A DNA stretch of 64,000 nt, taken from Vesta saturnalis. Its lineage: Eukaryota > Arthropoda > Insecta > Coleoptera > Lampyridae. The first letter of the stretch is position 1. Each line of letters starts with the position of its first letter. Made by a program: the position numbers and the translations under genes. The notes beneath the pieces are model-generated. The model had not been told where the DNA came from and did no database searches. It saw only the letters and a list, made by a program, of their open reading frames with translations. Below, piece by piece: positions 1 through 12,545 of this stretch. The stretch is from contig JARFJB010001910.1 of NCBI GenBank assembly GCA_036346205.1, forward strand, positions 2,231,001 to 2,295,000, given 5' to 3'.

Positions 1-798
1 AGAACGTATTTATGAAATATAAAAAAAATATTATTATTAGATATTAGTATATCTAGAAATTTTAAACCTCCGTTAGTTTTCTTCTCCATGGTAGACAGAA
101 TGGTTGGTTGGTCCTGTTGTAGCTAATTTTTAAATGAAAAAATTGGAAACACTGGTTTTACAAAATGTACCAAACATCCCATATTTTGGTATAGGTAGGT
201 AGATAACACACGGAGACATGCAGGAAAAGCACTACATTAATTTAGTTTTATAAACGATATGCATCCAATCATTCAGTTTACCATTGGTGAAGGAAACTAA
301 TGGAAGTTTATAATTTCTAGACATACTAATATCTAACAATAATTCACTATCTTTAAGGTTTAATCGAAACAGCCCGATAGATACCTTCATCAGTTATCAA
401 ACACCTCTCATGTCCAGAAAATTGGTGTAATTAAATCTTTAGTGGATCCCGCACCCACCCACCCACCCACCCAACTAACCATCCCACCAACAACAACCCC
501 AGCCCACCATAGATATTGTTCCAAGCAATATTGGTGACTGCTTTAAATTCAAATAATTGTAGTCTGTCACGTGACCGTGATTTTATCAAATATTTGCCGT
601 TAATTCCGACATTATAACTGATTATAACCGTACATCTGAAATGTACTATAAATTCACAATTAATTGATAACACATAAATTCTTGAGGAAGCTTTTCGATT
701 GTAACAAATAATAATAGTAATCGCATTTAGAATCTTCTTTTTGAAAACCTAAATAAAGTTTCGGTTGTTTATCAAATTTAGATGGAAGTTTAAATTAA
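1..798 (+). repeat. First copy of an 800-bp non-coding flank
   Basis: This stretch recurs at 4825-5630 with high identity, differing mainly by small indels in homopolymers and in the CCCA tetramer run near 460-480. It ends in TTAA at 795-798, directly before a piggyBac-type inverted repeat, so it is the DNA into which that element inserted and not part of the element. It has no credible gene: the small reverse ORF near 431-673 comes from the CCCA run. The window begins inside or at the edge of the repeat. Confidence 0.85.
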
Positions 799-1240
799 CC
801 CTCCGATCCGGTGAGAAGGTCCGCAGGGACTGTTTTATCTACTTTTATGAGTTCATAATTGTTTCTTATCATGCGCTACAAGGGTGTCGCTACATGTATT
901 CCATAAAACCGACATTCTGAATCGATTAAAGTAGGTTTCAGATCGGTTCGATCCACTCGTTCGCGTTTTTAATTTTTTTTAAAGGCATTTCTACGTAAAC
1001 GCAGGTAGAAGGTCCCTACGGACCTGTATATAACAGCGAAATAGTGGGAGATAATAATGAAATGTGCATTGAGCCACCAGGCGCCAGTCTGAAACTACCG
1101 TTTGACAAGTGAAACGTTACTTTGTGCTTCTGGAGTTTAGTGTTTCATTTTTCAAGTGTATAATTTTTTTTTGAATATTTTAGTTCGGTTTATAAGCTAA
1201 TTCGGTTTGTTTTGTGTATAATTATTCGGTTAGTTTTGTG
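799..1240 (+). mobile_element. piggyBac-like element, 5' end only (first copy)
   Basis: After TTAA the sequence starts with CCCTCCGATC and continues with the subterminal motif around GGTCCGCAGGGAC and later GGTCCCTACGGACC near 1009-1022. The same order is seen at the start of the full element at 5631. This copy stops at about 1240, just before the transposase start codon would be reached, where Jockey-type sequence begins. It is a 5' terminal fragment with no coding capacity. The exact junction is uncertain by a few bases because the sequence TTTGTGTA lies at the boundary. Confidence 0.85.
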
Positions 1241-3297
1241 TAGCCGATATAGGGTTCGTATGCGATGCCAGGATAGCAGTATCATCTGCAAATGTGGCAG
1301 TTAGTGTTGTTTCTGAAATTGGTAGATCTGCTGTATAAATTTGATAAAGTGTTGGTCCCAGCACACTACCTTGTGGAACACCCGATGATACTGGGAATAG
1401 GTTCGAGAATGCCTCATGATATTTTATATAATACTGTCTATCAGTTAGGAAGGAGTTTAGAATCACATAATATTGATATGGTAGTAGTAATTTCATTTTG
1501 TAACATAGACCTTTGTGCCACACTTTATCAAAAGCCTGTTGTACATCTAGAAACACCGCTGAACAGTATTGTTTGGTTTCTAAGCTTTGTGTTATTTGTT
1601 TACTGATGCGGTGCACTTGTTCGGTTGTTCTATGCATCTTACGGAATCCGAACTGATGGTTGGGAATTAGGTTGTCATCTTCTATAATTGGTTGTAATCG
1701 TTTCATTAAGAGTTTCTCGAAGACCTTGGATAAGAGAGGCAACAAGTTTATCGGCCTATATGATTTCAACTCCATTGGGGTTTTCCCCGGCTTGGGTAGC
1801 ATTATTATTTGAGCTACTTTCCACTGATTTGGGAAGTGTCCCAATCTTATAACTGCATTGAAAATATAGGTCATAGCTTTTATGCATTTTTCGGGGATTT
1901 CTCTTAGAACTTTTCCTGTAATAAGATCGAAGCCTGGTGCCTTTTTTTGATTTATTTCCTTGTGAATTATTGTTTTTACTTCTCCTGTTGTGATAGGCTT
2001 AATTGGTAGGCTCATTTGATACGGGGCATCAAGTATTTTATGGATGTTGTTTTCATCTTGTAAAGTGTTTTTAATATTATGCGGTTGGAATACTTTTTGG
2101 AGGTGGTCTGCAAACGCAGTTACTTTTTGTATGCTGCTTCTTAGCCAGGTGCCGTCAGCAGCTTTTATAGGCGTTATTGTGGTTTGAGGTCTTCTGAATT
2201 TTTTTGTCGCCTTCCATAGTGAGTAATCCGTGGCTTGTGTCGGCTCTAGTTTACTTAAGTATTCTTGAGTGGCTACATTCTTAAGATTTGTCAGTGCTTG
2301 CTTCAACTCTTTTGTAATTTTATTTAGCCTTTGCTTGTCTTCGTGGGAGTGTGTCATGTGCCATCTAGCTCTTACTGATCTTTTTTTGGATATTAGTTGT
2401 TTGATGTTTATTGGGACTACTTCTTTAACGTACGTTTCCGTTTGGTCGGGCGTTGATTGCCATGCTGCTGTTTGGATTGCTTTGGTTAGCGTTTCAACTG
2501 CTATTTCAATTTCACCTGCATTTTTAAGTGGGAACTCTAGGCTGATTTGTTCGTTTAATATGTTACGGAATAGATCCCAGTTGGTTAGTTTGCTGTAGAG
2601 AGAGGGTTCTTTCGGCTTCTCTATGATTTGTGCGTGCATGCTTATTAGAATGGGTGTATGATCCGAGCTAAGTTGGAAGCATGATTTTACTAGGAACTTT
2701 CTAGTATTAAGCCCTTTAGTGATACAGAAATCTAAAAGGTCTGGTAATTTATGTGGATCGCTAGGCCAGTATGTTGGTTCCCCTGTAGAGAGATAACTGA
2801 GATTATGTGTTTTCATGGCGGCTAGTAGTTGTTTTCCTTTCGTAGTAGTTGTTCTAGAACCCCACATGGTATTTTTGGCATTATAATCACCTCCAATTAT
2901 AAATCTGTTTCCAAGCGTTTTGAAAAGGTGATCGAAGTGTTCGAATTTATTGTTATGTTTTGGGGGACAGTAAATGGCTGCTATTGTAAGTTCTCCTAGG
3001 TGGTCATGTAGAATGATGCTGGTTGCTTGCATATTTTCATATTTGTATTCGGCTTGTTCTGTGTGTTTGATGTTTTGTTTGATAAGTACTGCAGAGCCTG
3101 CATGAGCATTCCCGTCAGGATGTTTCGTGTGATAAATATTATAATTGTGTATTTTGTATATGACTTCGATCTGTGAATCGCGCTTCTGATATAAGCATTA
3201 CATCAATATTGTGAGTAATTAGGAAATATTTAATTTCTTGGACGTGTTGGCATAAGCCATTGGCATTCCAAATTGCAATGTTTAGTGTTTGAGCCAT
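1241..3297 (-). pseudogene. Jockey-type ORF2: AP endonuclease and reverse transcriptase, frameshifted and truncated
   Basis: The start is the ATG at 3297-3295, which reads MAQTLNIAIWNANGL, the usual opening of an apurinic endonuclease domain. One frameshift lies in the N-terminal part, about 3140-3180. From about 3100 the frame is open to the end. Endonuclease motifs include the GGDYNAKN box and SSDHTPI. The reverse transcriptase has NQKKAPGFD, the SYRPINLLP box, the VFLDVQQAFDKVWH motif A, SGVPQGSVLGP and FADDTAIL with both catalytic aspartates. About 14 residues after FADD the protein runs into piggyBac-type sequence, so thumb and C-terminus are absent. It cannot make a working enzyme. Confidence 0.85.
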
Positions 3298-4629
3298 TAT
3301 GTTAATTTGGTAATTAGCGTTGTTAGTAGGTTGAGTAGTGTCCCCATTTGTTCCATCAGTTTGTTCATCGAGATTTTTAATTCGTTCATGTCACTAGATG
3401 TTTGTGCTGAAGTTGTTGGAGTAATGGGTTGTATGTTATTGACGTGTTGTGTTGTTTGGGAGTTTTGCTTAAATGCTTGAGCATAGGTTAGATTTGGTTG
3501 TGTCAATCTACTAGGGATTTTAGGAATTTGTCTTTCCTTAGTGTTGGAAATATTTTTGTTGCAGTTGTTTGTGTATTATGCATCCACGGTAGTTTGCTGG
3601 ATGGTTATTTTTGCAATTTGCACATATGACGTTCTCATCTTTAGTCTTCCTAGGGCAGTCTTTGGTTGCATGGTCGGCCGCACATTTAACACAGCGTGGA
3701 GAATTGTTGCAATAATTCTTTGTATGCCCGTACCTCTGACACCGCATACACTGTGGGATTTCCCTTCTGACATGTGGGGCCTCAAACTCTACGCATGTAT
3801 TTAAAAGAAGCTTAATATCATAGATTTCCTTATTGTTAGCTTTTGGTTTAAGATCTACGAAAAATAGGGGCAACCCTGTTTTGGTTTTATATTGCTTTAT
3901 ATTCCATATATTAATAGCCTCGTGTCCTTTTTCTTGTAGGCTTAGCTTGATGTCATTCGTGTCAGTCGAGGGGTGTATGTTTTTTAATACTACGCGAAAT
4001 GATTTCTCCTGTTTGGATTTATAGGTATGAAACTCGGTCTTTTTGTTAATTAATTCCTTAATAATAATCGTATAGATTGTACTCTCTAATGACTGCACTT
4101 TGACTTGGTCTCCAAATAGGGATTTTATTGTATATTTGTCCTTAGCTATTTCATTAAGTAGATTAGTGAGTGGCTTAATATTCTTGACTCCTGTTATAAA
4201 TATAGGTGGTGGTTTAGGTTCTGCGTTCTCTTGTTCTTTTTGTTCTTTTTGAGTGTTTTGGTCCATAGTCTCATCTTCTAGACTTTCATATCGGTTGCTG
4301 GTTGGTATAGGATCGCCTAGCCAGTATTTTTGGTGTTCGGATTCTGTGCCCCTACTCCGTTTCTTACTGTGTGTGACTGCTTGCCATTGGCTTCCCGAGG
4401 AACATGCTGGCTGTGTATACGGTGTTTGGTTGTAGGTTTGACTTGGTATTTGTGTAGTGACATAGGGTTGTGAATAATATGTCGTATTAAATTGCGGGTA
4501 ATGCTGTTGAGCTGGCAGCGGTTGTGTCACTGACGTATTGACTGGCATAGGTGTACCCGGTATTAAAGAGTTTTGATTATTATATACGTGCGGGTTTGGT
4601 GGACAAACATAATTTTGAAATTGGGCCAT
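3297..4629 (-). pseudogene. Jockey-type ORF1 (gag-like, zinc-knuckle protein), one frameshift
   Basis: This would be the RNA-binding protein of the retrotransposon. The start is the ATG at 4629. A Pro/Gln/Asn-rich N-terminal part is followed by a region resembling the RNA-recognition part of insect gag proteins, then three CCHC-type knuckles around CMRCQRYGHTKNYC, CVKCAADHATKDC and CANCKNNHPANYRGC. The frame breaks between about 3540 and 3507. The C-terminal part, ending in LLTTLITKLT, continues in another frame to a stop at 3297-3299. That stop overlaps the ORF2 start as TAATG, the arrangement expected for termination-reinitiation. The knuckle set and ORF order match the Jockey clade. I judge it one ORF with a single frameshift. 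Confidence 0.8.
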
Positions 4630-4824
4630 CGGCCCTGTTCTTTAAAAATTTCTTGCAGTAAATTTAATTTTTAAATACTGACCTTCAATAAATAAGGATG
4701 TAATATTTATTAATAGTACGGAATAAGCTGATTATATTGCGGTCACTTGATAACTCGCGGGTCAGCGCACATTTACGATACGACTTTACCGTTCGAAATC
4801 AAAAAGCAAACTACTTGAGATGTT

Positions 4825-5630
4825 GGAACGTATTTATGAAATATAAAAAAAATATTATTATTAGATATTAGTATATCTAGAAATTTTAAACCTCCGTTAG
4901 TTTTCTTCTCCATGGTAGACAGAATGGTTGGTTGGTCCTGTTGTAGCTAATTTTTAAATGGAAAAATTGGAAACACTGGCTTTACAAAATGTACCAAACA
5001 TCCCATATTTTGGTATAGGCACGTAGATAACACACGGAGACATGCAGGAAAAGCACTACATTAATTTTTAGTTTTTATAAACGATATGCATCCAATCATT
5101 CAGTTTACCATGGTGAAGGAAACTAATGGAAGTTTATAATTTCTAGATATACTAATATCTAACAATAATTCACTATCTTTTAAGGTTTACCGAAAGCCGA
5201 GACACCGATAGATACCTTCATCAGTTATCAAACACCACTCATGTCCAAAAATTGGTGTAATTAAATCTTTAGTGGATCCCCGCGCGGCCACCCACCCACC
5301 CACCCAACCAACCAACCACCCCACCAACCCACCAGCCCACGCAATATCTCTGGTGACTGCTTTTTAAATTCAAATAATTACCGTAGTCTGTCACGTGGCC
5401 GTGATTTTATCAAATATTTGCCGTTAATTCCGACATTATAACTGATTTATTAATACCGTACATCTGAAATGTACTATAAATTCACAATTTAACTTGATAA
5501 CACATAAATTCTTGAGGAAGCTTTTCGATTGTAACAAATAATAATAGTAATCGCATTTAGAATCTTCTTTTTTGAAAACCAAAAATAAAGTTTCGGTTGT
5601 TTATCAAATTTAGATGGAAGTTTAAATTAA
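4825..5630 (+). repeat. Second copy of the 800-bp flank
   Basis: It matches 1-798 along its length, with a few per cent differences that are mostly one- to five-base indels. It ends in TTAA at 5627-5630, the target site of the following piggyBac-like element. It contains no gene. Together with the first copy it shows that host flank and element 5' end were duplicated as one block. Confidence 0.85.
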
Positions 5631-6099
5631 CCCTCCGATCGGTGAGAAGGTCCGCAGGGACTTTTTATTACTTTTATGAGTTCATAATTGTTTCATATCA
5701 TGCGCTACAAGGGTGTCGCTACATGTATTCCATAAAAACGACATTCTGAATCGATTAAAGTAGGTTTCAGATCGGTTCGAACACTCGTTCGCGTTTTGTT
5801 TCTTTTTAAATGGCATTTCTACGTAAACGCAGGTAGAAGGTCCCTACGGACCTGTATATAAAACAGCGGAAATAGTGGGAGATAATAATGAAATGTGTTA
5901 TTGAGCCACCCGCCAGCCAGTCTGAAACTACCGTTTGACAAGTGAAACGTTAGCTTTGTGCTTCTGCGAGTTTAGTGTTTCATTTTTTCAAGTGTATAAT
6001 TTTGTTTTTTGAATATTTTAGTTCGGTTTATAAGCTAATTCGGTTTGTTTTTGTGTACATAATTATTCGTGTTTGTTTTTGTGTATTTACTATAGAACA

Positions 6100-8080
6100 A
6101 TGATAGACGATGGTTGGGATCTTGTAAATATGGTTGTCAATAACACAACACGATACCAATGTTTGACTGCGGAGAAGAAACGCAAGGTCGACGCAAAATG
6201 TCAGGCTTATATGGGAGCTGAAATGAGCGACAATGAGGATCCTTTTGACGATGGTGATGATGACACTGACCTTACATATCCACCAGAATATGATAGAGAT
6301 GTGTCCGATGTAGAAGACGAAGCAAATGTGGAAATCAATGACGACCAATTCGATGAAGACGACGATGATCAAATGGATGTGATTCGTGAAGAAGCTACTG
6401 GTGCAAATTTCTGCTCTTCCTCAAGTAGAGCTTGATGCTGCTCACTTTATGTCCAAAAATGGGACGAAATGGTACAAAGATGACCGACCAAGTAGCCGTA
6501 TGCGGGCTTATAACATCATCGACTACAAACAAAACAGGGCCATCGAAAAAGATGATTTATGATCCACTATCAATTTTTCGTTCCCTGATGTCAGAATATA
6601 TCGCTGGCATCATACGTGAAACGAATCGCAAGGTCAACCAGGTAGCTGCTACATGGAACCAAGAAAATCCAACGAAGCAGAAGCAATGGAAAGCTTTGAC
6701 TCTGAAAGAGTTTGACGCATTTGTGGCGATCATTTTGTAGGCTGGGTTGACAAAATCCAACACCGAATCTGCGAAGGAACTATGGGACTCAACTCATGCC
6801 CCAATATTCAAAGCTGTGTTATCGCATGATCGTTTTGTGTCGATCACAAAATTGATTCGCTTTGATAATGCGAATTCACGGCCGCAGAGATTACTCACCA
6901 GCAAAACTGCCGCCATTGATGATATTAAGGCTAATGTTACAGGCAAATTTGATTGCAGCTTACACTCCGCACAGTTCACTAACTGTGGATGAACAATTAT
7001 TTCCTTATCGAGGCCGCACACGTTTTACACAATATATTCCTTCTAAACCTGCCAAATATGGAATAAAGGTATGGTGGTTGTGTGACTCCAAATCTTTCTA
7101 CCCTCAAAGGTGCGATTTATGGTGGGAAGGTGCCAGGTCGCGAACGCGAGATCAATCAAGGTCAGAAAATCGTGTTTGATTTGGTTGGAAACGACCTCGG
7201 TGTCGGTCGCACAGTTTATGCCGAAAATTTCTTTTCAACGTTAGAAGTGGCAACATTATTGATGGCTCAAAGAACTGCGTTTATTGGAACGGTGCGAGCA
7301 AACAAAACTTTCGTTCCACCTGAATTTTTGAAAAGTCCTGCGCGTCCTGTGCTGAGTTCATTGTTTGGTTTCCACAATGGCAATGTTTCATTGTGTTCAT
7401 ATGTGCCGAAGAAGAATAAATCGGTACTATTGCTCTCTACTATGCATTACACTTCTGAGGTAGATAATCTAAATAAGCAAAAACCAATGGCTATTCTGGA
7501 CTACAATTCCCATAAATCGGGGATGGATACAATGGATCAAATGCTTGGCACTTATACATGCAAACGTTCGGCAAACCGTTGGCCACTTGCAATGTTCTAC
7601 AACATGGTTGTTATTGCTGCACTGGCTTCCTTCATAATATACAATGAAATAAATCCACTCAGAAAGTCAGATAAACGGCGTTCGTTTTTGCAACTGTTGA
7701 CAAAACAATTAGCTGTGCCAAACATTGAGGAACGAGCTACCAATCCACGCATAACGTGCTATCCCAAAATACGAAATGCTATGGAAGCATTTGATGTTGT
7801 GGTAAGTTGAAATAAAACACACTAAAAATAAACAATGTCTAGTCCTTGTGTTTTTTTACCATTTCAGGTATTAAAAAGACCACAGCAAGGAGCTAAGCCT
7901 GAATTTGCACCTCGGACTAATCGTTGGTCTTGTCATTTATGTCGTCAGCAATATCATCGCCAATGCAAAACCCGATCCAAACGTTATACCTGCCAATTAC
8001 CGGTTTGTACTGAGCACTCACATCAATTGGCTCATTGCGCTACCTGCCAAGCGGCAGCTGTGCCATCGCCATCTACATAG
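6100..8080 (+). pseudogene. piggyBac-like transposase, multiply frameshifted, with a conserved 3' intron
   Basis: The ATG is at 6100. The parts in order are an acidic N-terminus rich in Asp/Glu, the DGTKWYKDDRP-like segment (about 6450-6500), a core with LTVDEQLFPYRGR (first catalytic Asp), VYAENFFSTLEV and KSGMDTMDQM (third Asp), and a cysteine-rich tail. The second catalytic position, normally Asp in a DNFF box, reads Glu here. A 66-bp intron at 7802-7867 (GTAAGT...TTTCAG) joins the core to a C-terminal exon with a CHLC...CTEH...CATC zinc-binding pattern, ending at 8080. Frame changes occur near 6415, 6565, 6905 and 7090, and there is an in-frame TAG at 6738-6740. The gene is dead as assembled. 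Confidence 0.9.
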
Positions 8081-8331
8081 AATACCAATATTGTCTATGT
8101 ACTTTTTATCATTCGTATTATTGCCTATGTGGCCAAATATTTCCAAAATAATACTTTATATAAATTTAAAAAAATATTTTTTTTCCGTTCCAGTCATTAT
8201 ATTATAGCTTTTATACGTCTATATAAATTTAGGCACTTCAAAAACCATAACCTACACACACAAAATGATGCAGACATATATTGAGCCCACTTGCATACGG
8301 AAAATCCATGTCACCTCGTTATCGTCCTTTA

Positions 8332-8349
8332 AAGGTCCCTAGGGACCTT
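8332..8349. promoter_or_regulatory. 18-bp perfect palindrome next to the piggyBac right end
   Basis: AAGGTCCCTAGGGACCTT is its own reverse complement. Related but imperfect palindromes, GGTCCCTACGGACC, lie inside the left end at about 5838-5851 and in the truncated copy at about 1009. Repeated subterminal motifs are common transposase-binding sites in piggyBac elements. That role here is inferred. Confidence 0.5.
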
Positions 8350-8393
8350 GTTCCCCCAGTTTACCGCTCGTAGACTTGCCACCGATCGGAGGG

Positions 8394-11300
8394 TCAAGAT
8401 TATTAGTGAAACCCTTTTACTAATTTGAGAGGAGGAATTAATTAGTTTCTTTGTAAATATATTATTTTCCTTATTGTGAGTTTTAGAAATTTTCGTTTGT
8501 TGAACGGGGAATTTACGTTTTATAAAATCAAATTGAGTACAAACTATTACTTTGTATGAAGCATCGTTGCCTTTTCCGTTCGAGTTTTTATAATCGTTGG
8601 TTTAGGGTTCAATATAGTAGAGTTTCGTTATCATAGGCATATTATTTTAGAGACGTACCTTTTGGGAGCGCAATTTCGATGGACGATAAAATTTTTTCAG
8701 TTCGGCTCACGAATTCAATTCGCTTTTGCTGCTATTCAAATATTTATGTAGTAAATTGTTGTGATTGGTTAATTAGCATAGTAGGGAGATGTTATTGAAG
8801 ATGACTGCGACTGAAGAAGGTTGAAGGCAGTATTGTTAAGGATGTCGTAGTGGCAAGGCTCTTGTTTGCGGCGCTGTCGCACACAAGAAGATTTGTTGGT
8901 TTTGGAAGTAGTGAACTGTTTATGGTAGGCTTAGTGAAGTATATCGTTGGAAGTTTTTCCGTTGCCCTTAATTTGCTGGGTAATTTAGTGAATTCGTTCT
9001 ACTCGAAATAGTTTACCGTTATCGTTGTCGCAGCGACTCTTCTGGAAGTCCACCGCATCTTGTTTGCGCGGATCAATAGTTTTAGTTTTTAACTGCTTCG
9101 TGTGTACAGCTGACCCGATAACAAATAATTCGCTGTAAACAAATAAGCTTTTTGATATTTCAAATTATTAAGTCTCCTTCAGAACTTGTATATAGTTAGA
9201 GTAAAGTCAAGAAGTATCGTGGAAGTATAAATATTAGTGTAACGTACAACCAATTGTAATATCAATCAAATGAAATTTGGAAGCGTAACATTTACGAGTT
9301 GGGCCATATTTTGAGTTTCGAGCGTAATTTCAACTTCGATTAAATTGCTGATGCCGCCGCAGAGATCATCTTCTGGAGGTTTCCACCAAGTGTTTGTATA
9401 ACAAAGGGGCTACTCCCAAATCAATGTAAACATTTCTGTACATTTTTTTGTTCTGCTGTGATTGACAAATTTTAATAAATTTTTGTGTGTATTTTATTGT
9501 TTTTGTGTATGTTCTAACGGTTGAATACGCTGCCTTTTGAGATTAACGCATTATTACTATATCGTTTAATTTTTAATATAAGCGTATTCGTCCGTTCTTA
9601 ACGAAATATTTAATGAGGCTTAGTTTTGTTTTCGCAATTTTCCAACTTTTATATGAAGCTTAATAGTTTGTTGAAGTTTAGGTGAACTTTGCGTAAATAT
9701 TTTTGGAATAGAATTTTCAGGTAGGAGAGTTTTATTTTTATTGAACATTATCGTTTCCTGTTAGGCCATTATAATATCTAGTTCACGACGTTTTCCGGCT
9801 ATAAATGTTTTTAACAGCTGCGCCTTTATGACATTTTCTCCTGATTTTGACCTTTTTGGAGTTGTGACGAGTGCCCTTTTACAGCATTAAGTAAGAACCC
9901 CGTCCACACCACTGAGCTATGCCGTGCGCGTAATTGCCTTTACGGGCTTGAAGCTCTAATGAGTATTTGTCCTGTAACAAGGCATACATTGTAAACTCGA
10001 ATAAAGCAGATCTATTATCTACACCTTGCAGACATCTAAACACTCTTGGATTACTTTTGCAGTAATCAGAAATTGATTGAATAAATTCCTACAGGATGAA
10101 ATAAATACAGTTTTATTAAGTGAGTTAAGTAAGATGCAATAATTTACTTTAAATTATCTTGTCATTATAATTATAAAAATTTAGATTTTTGAACATTAAT
10201 ATAATAATTTTCCAATAACAAAATATTTCTACTAGTTCAATGACAGGTTTCATTATCAAATACGCAAAACGCAATATGCCTTTTAAGCAGTTTTGCAATA
10301 GATTTTGAGAGTATCGGAAAAGTAATCAAAGTGGGTACATGATAGTCAGTGACCGGAAATTTCCTTAAATTAAATTAATTATAATTAATCATAGTTCTTA
10401 TGTGCCACCGCTCTCCGTTACAGGGAAGTCTTGTTATTATTACCGTACAGTTAATAATACACCTGTTAATTATTATAATCATATTAACACTATTAGTTTA
10501 GTTAAAAATTACGTTTATAAATATTCCGTGAAAATCAATTTTATCATAAACTATTGTTTATTATAAAAATTCAGAATATTAAGTAAATTTCCACCAGTTT
10601 GCTTATCGGTATTTATTTTATTTTATTCTAAATTATGGTGTAAAACATTAATTTTATTAAAATCGTTTCTTCCTTAATTATCTCGTTGCAAACTTAAATA
10701 TAACCATTGCCGCCTGATTAATTATTGGACATAATTAAAATTGATTTATGATCATTTACATAATATAGCAATAGAGTTGCCTAATTATTTTATTTTATAA
10801 ATTTACTTTTGGACCTGATTTCTTAATTTCTTTGTTAACGTTCAGTGTTTCTTCCTTTAAGAATATTTTATTGTATCACTGATTTGGAGAATTATCACCG
10901 ATTAATACATTACTCTTTATTTTTTTTTTTTGGATTATAAATTATTTAAACCGTGCGTGCAATTGATTTTATTTGTTTAATTTAAACTGATTTTATTCGC
11001 TGTTTGCTTCATAAACCAATTTTTTTTTAGCTGAACGCATAAAAGAAGGACTTGGTTTTTTAAAAGTTGGTTTTTGATTTTTGTTTAATTTCCTGTTGCC
11101 GTATTTAATTAGTTAGAATATTTTTTTGAATTACTAAATCACGTTTATTTTTATTTCCTGCGCAATTTTCTTAAGTTTTGTTAGCAACCGTCGCTGAATA
11201 CCATGTTGATTATTTTTTTATTAAACCATTTAAATCCCAACTCAAGACTTAATATCTGATTATAGCAGCACCAATGCAACTACCTTCGTGGACCCCTGGT

Positions 11301-11650
11301 AAACCGACGTCTCCACTGAGATCCCCAGACCAGTGACGCTGTTGTAGTTATCTCCAGGAGGAATCCAAGGCTCCAGGGGAAGATTCCACCGCTCATCTGG
11401 ATCGGCGTCCGAGAATCATTATTAGTTTACAGTTATTTTGTATTTTTTTTTACTTTAATAAACCTGATTATAATTTTACTAAACATAGTTTTGGTAGGGA
11501 CGACCATTCTTGTGCTATCACAGCAACGAAAAGGCGTCACAATATCAATAAAAAGTAAGTGTATGACATTAACACAGAACAGACAAAGGAAACAATTAAA
11601 AAAACCAACGAATAACACAAAACAAACAGAAAAAAAATTGAATAAGTAAG
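8394..11650. other. 3.2 kb with no recognised gene
   Basis: The stretch is AT-rich with many poly-T tracts. I found no ORF with family resemblance on either strand. Three loosely similar phrases, about CTTCTGGAAG/GTCCACC at 9040, CTTCTGGAGG/TTTCCACC at 9369 and CTCCAGGAGGAATCC at 11352, could be a diverged repeat. A tRNA A-box-like sequence lies on the minus strand near 9930-9945, but it has no correctly placed B box. Confidence 0.6.
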
Positions 11651-11658
11651 TACGGGTT

Positions 11659-12545
11659 TTACATTAAATGTTCGAAATGCCCACCATTTTCACGAATACA
11701 TAATCGTAAACGTTTTTCTACTGAAAACATACTTATTTGGAGTGACCGTGGTTCTTGAATTAACATTCTTAAATTATTTTCAACTCTCACTTGAGGTTCT
11801 TCAATGGAATTTATTTCGCTTGAATATACTTTTTCTTTAACTAAACTCCACACATCAAAATCCAAAGGATTTAGGTCAGGGGATCTTGGTGTCCACTGGA
11901 TAGGAGCATCAGCACCACGACCAATACAACGATTTAGACAATGTTCGTTGAGTCATCTTCTGGTTTGTCTACTGATATGGGGTGGAGCACCATCATGCAT
12001 AAAAACCATATTTCTTCGGAAATCAAGAGGCAAATCTTCTAATAGCTGAAATATACGATCACCATATAAATTTCCATCAAAAATATGATATGTAACGAGG
12101 GGGTTGTCCATTGAAGCAGCCCTACATTCAACTTAAAATTATGTTGATAATACGTTACACGTTTAACCTTTGGATTTTCCTCTGCCCAGAAGTGACTGTT
12201 GTGACTATTAACATACCTTGTCTAGTAAAAGTTGATTCATTGGTGAAAAGAATATTTTGTAAAAAATTAGGTTTCTTTCCTGTAATAATTCTCAAAAGTC
12301 TCTTCTCAAAAAAAGATCTTCAGGCAACAATTCTTGTACTTGCCTATAGTGAAACCGGAACAATAATTGTTCTTTTAATACATGATGTACACTAGCCCTT
12401 GCCACATTTCTTATACTTATCGTAGTATCCGCAACAACTAGAATTAAAATATTTTTTTCTGTTTGAGGAATTCTTGCTACTCGTGGTCTACCAGAATTTA
12501 CCTTGTTTTGGTTTAAAGGTTTCAGTCTCACAGCACCGACTCACT
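11659..12545 (-). pseudogene. mariner-like transposase, decayed
   Basis: The minus strand carries an N-terminal helix-turn-helix part (about 12531-12292, with GRPRVARIPQTEKNILILV) and a C-terminal part (11865-11659) reading LDFDVWSLVKEKVY and ending ENGGHFEHLM. Between them, in other frames, lie the RWIGRGADAP and RSPDLNPLDF-type segment near 11870-11930 and the target-binding and catalytic core in pieces. This is the D,D36-37D mariner-like family, also seen at 22063, 40412 and 59935. At least three frame changes make it non-functional. Its right end may be the GAAACACCCAG next to the (TA)n tract at 13260; I could not place a left end. Confidence 0.75.

Larger units (their letters stand above)
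1241..4824 (-). mobile_element. Jockey-type non-LTR retrotransposon lacking its 3' part
   Basis: On the minus strand the element reads 5' UTR (about 4824-4630), a gag-like ORF1 and an endonuclease/reverse transcriptase ORF2. ORF2 is cut at about 1241, shortly after the FADD catalytic box, so thumb, C-terminus, 3' UTR and poly(A) tail are missing. Non-LTR elements normally lose their 5' end, because reverse transcription starts at the 3' end; loss of the 3' end therefore needs a later deletion, recombination or misassembly. Both sides abut copies of the same 1.2-kb sequence (1-1240 and 4825-about 6060). Confidence 0.8.
5631..8393 (+). mobile_element. piggyBac-like DNA transposon with both ends
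   Basis: The left end follows TTAA and starts CCCTCCGATCGGTG. The right end is the reverse complement, ending CACCGATCGGAGGG at 8393. It is followed by TCAA, one change from the expected TTAA. Subterminal motifs built on GGTCC and GGACC lie near both ends (about 5647, 5836 and 8332). The length is 2,763 bp, normal for piggyBac elements. It carries one broken transposase gene with a spliced 3' exon. The left 0.4 kb is also present as a separate truncated copy at 799-1240. Confidence 0.9.

Noticed and set aside
9925..9950. Minus-strand TAGCTCAGTGG, like a tRNA A box
   Set aside because: A GGGGTTC follows within 10 bases, so there is no room for an anticodon arm, and no acceptor stem can be paired.
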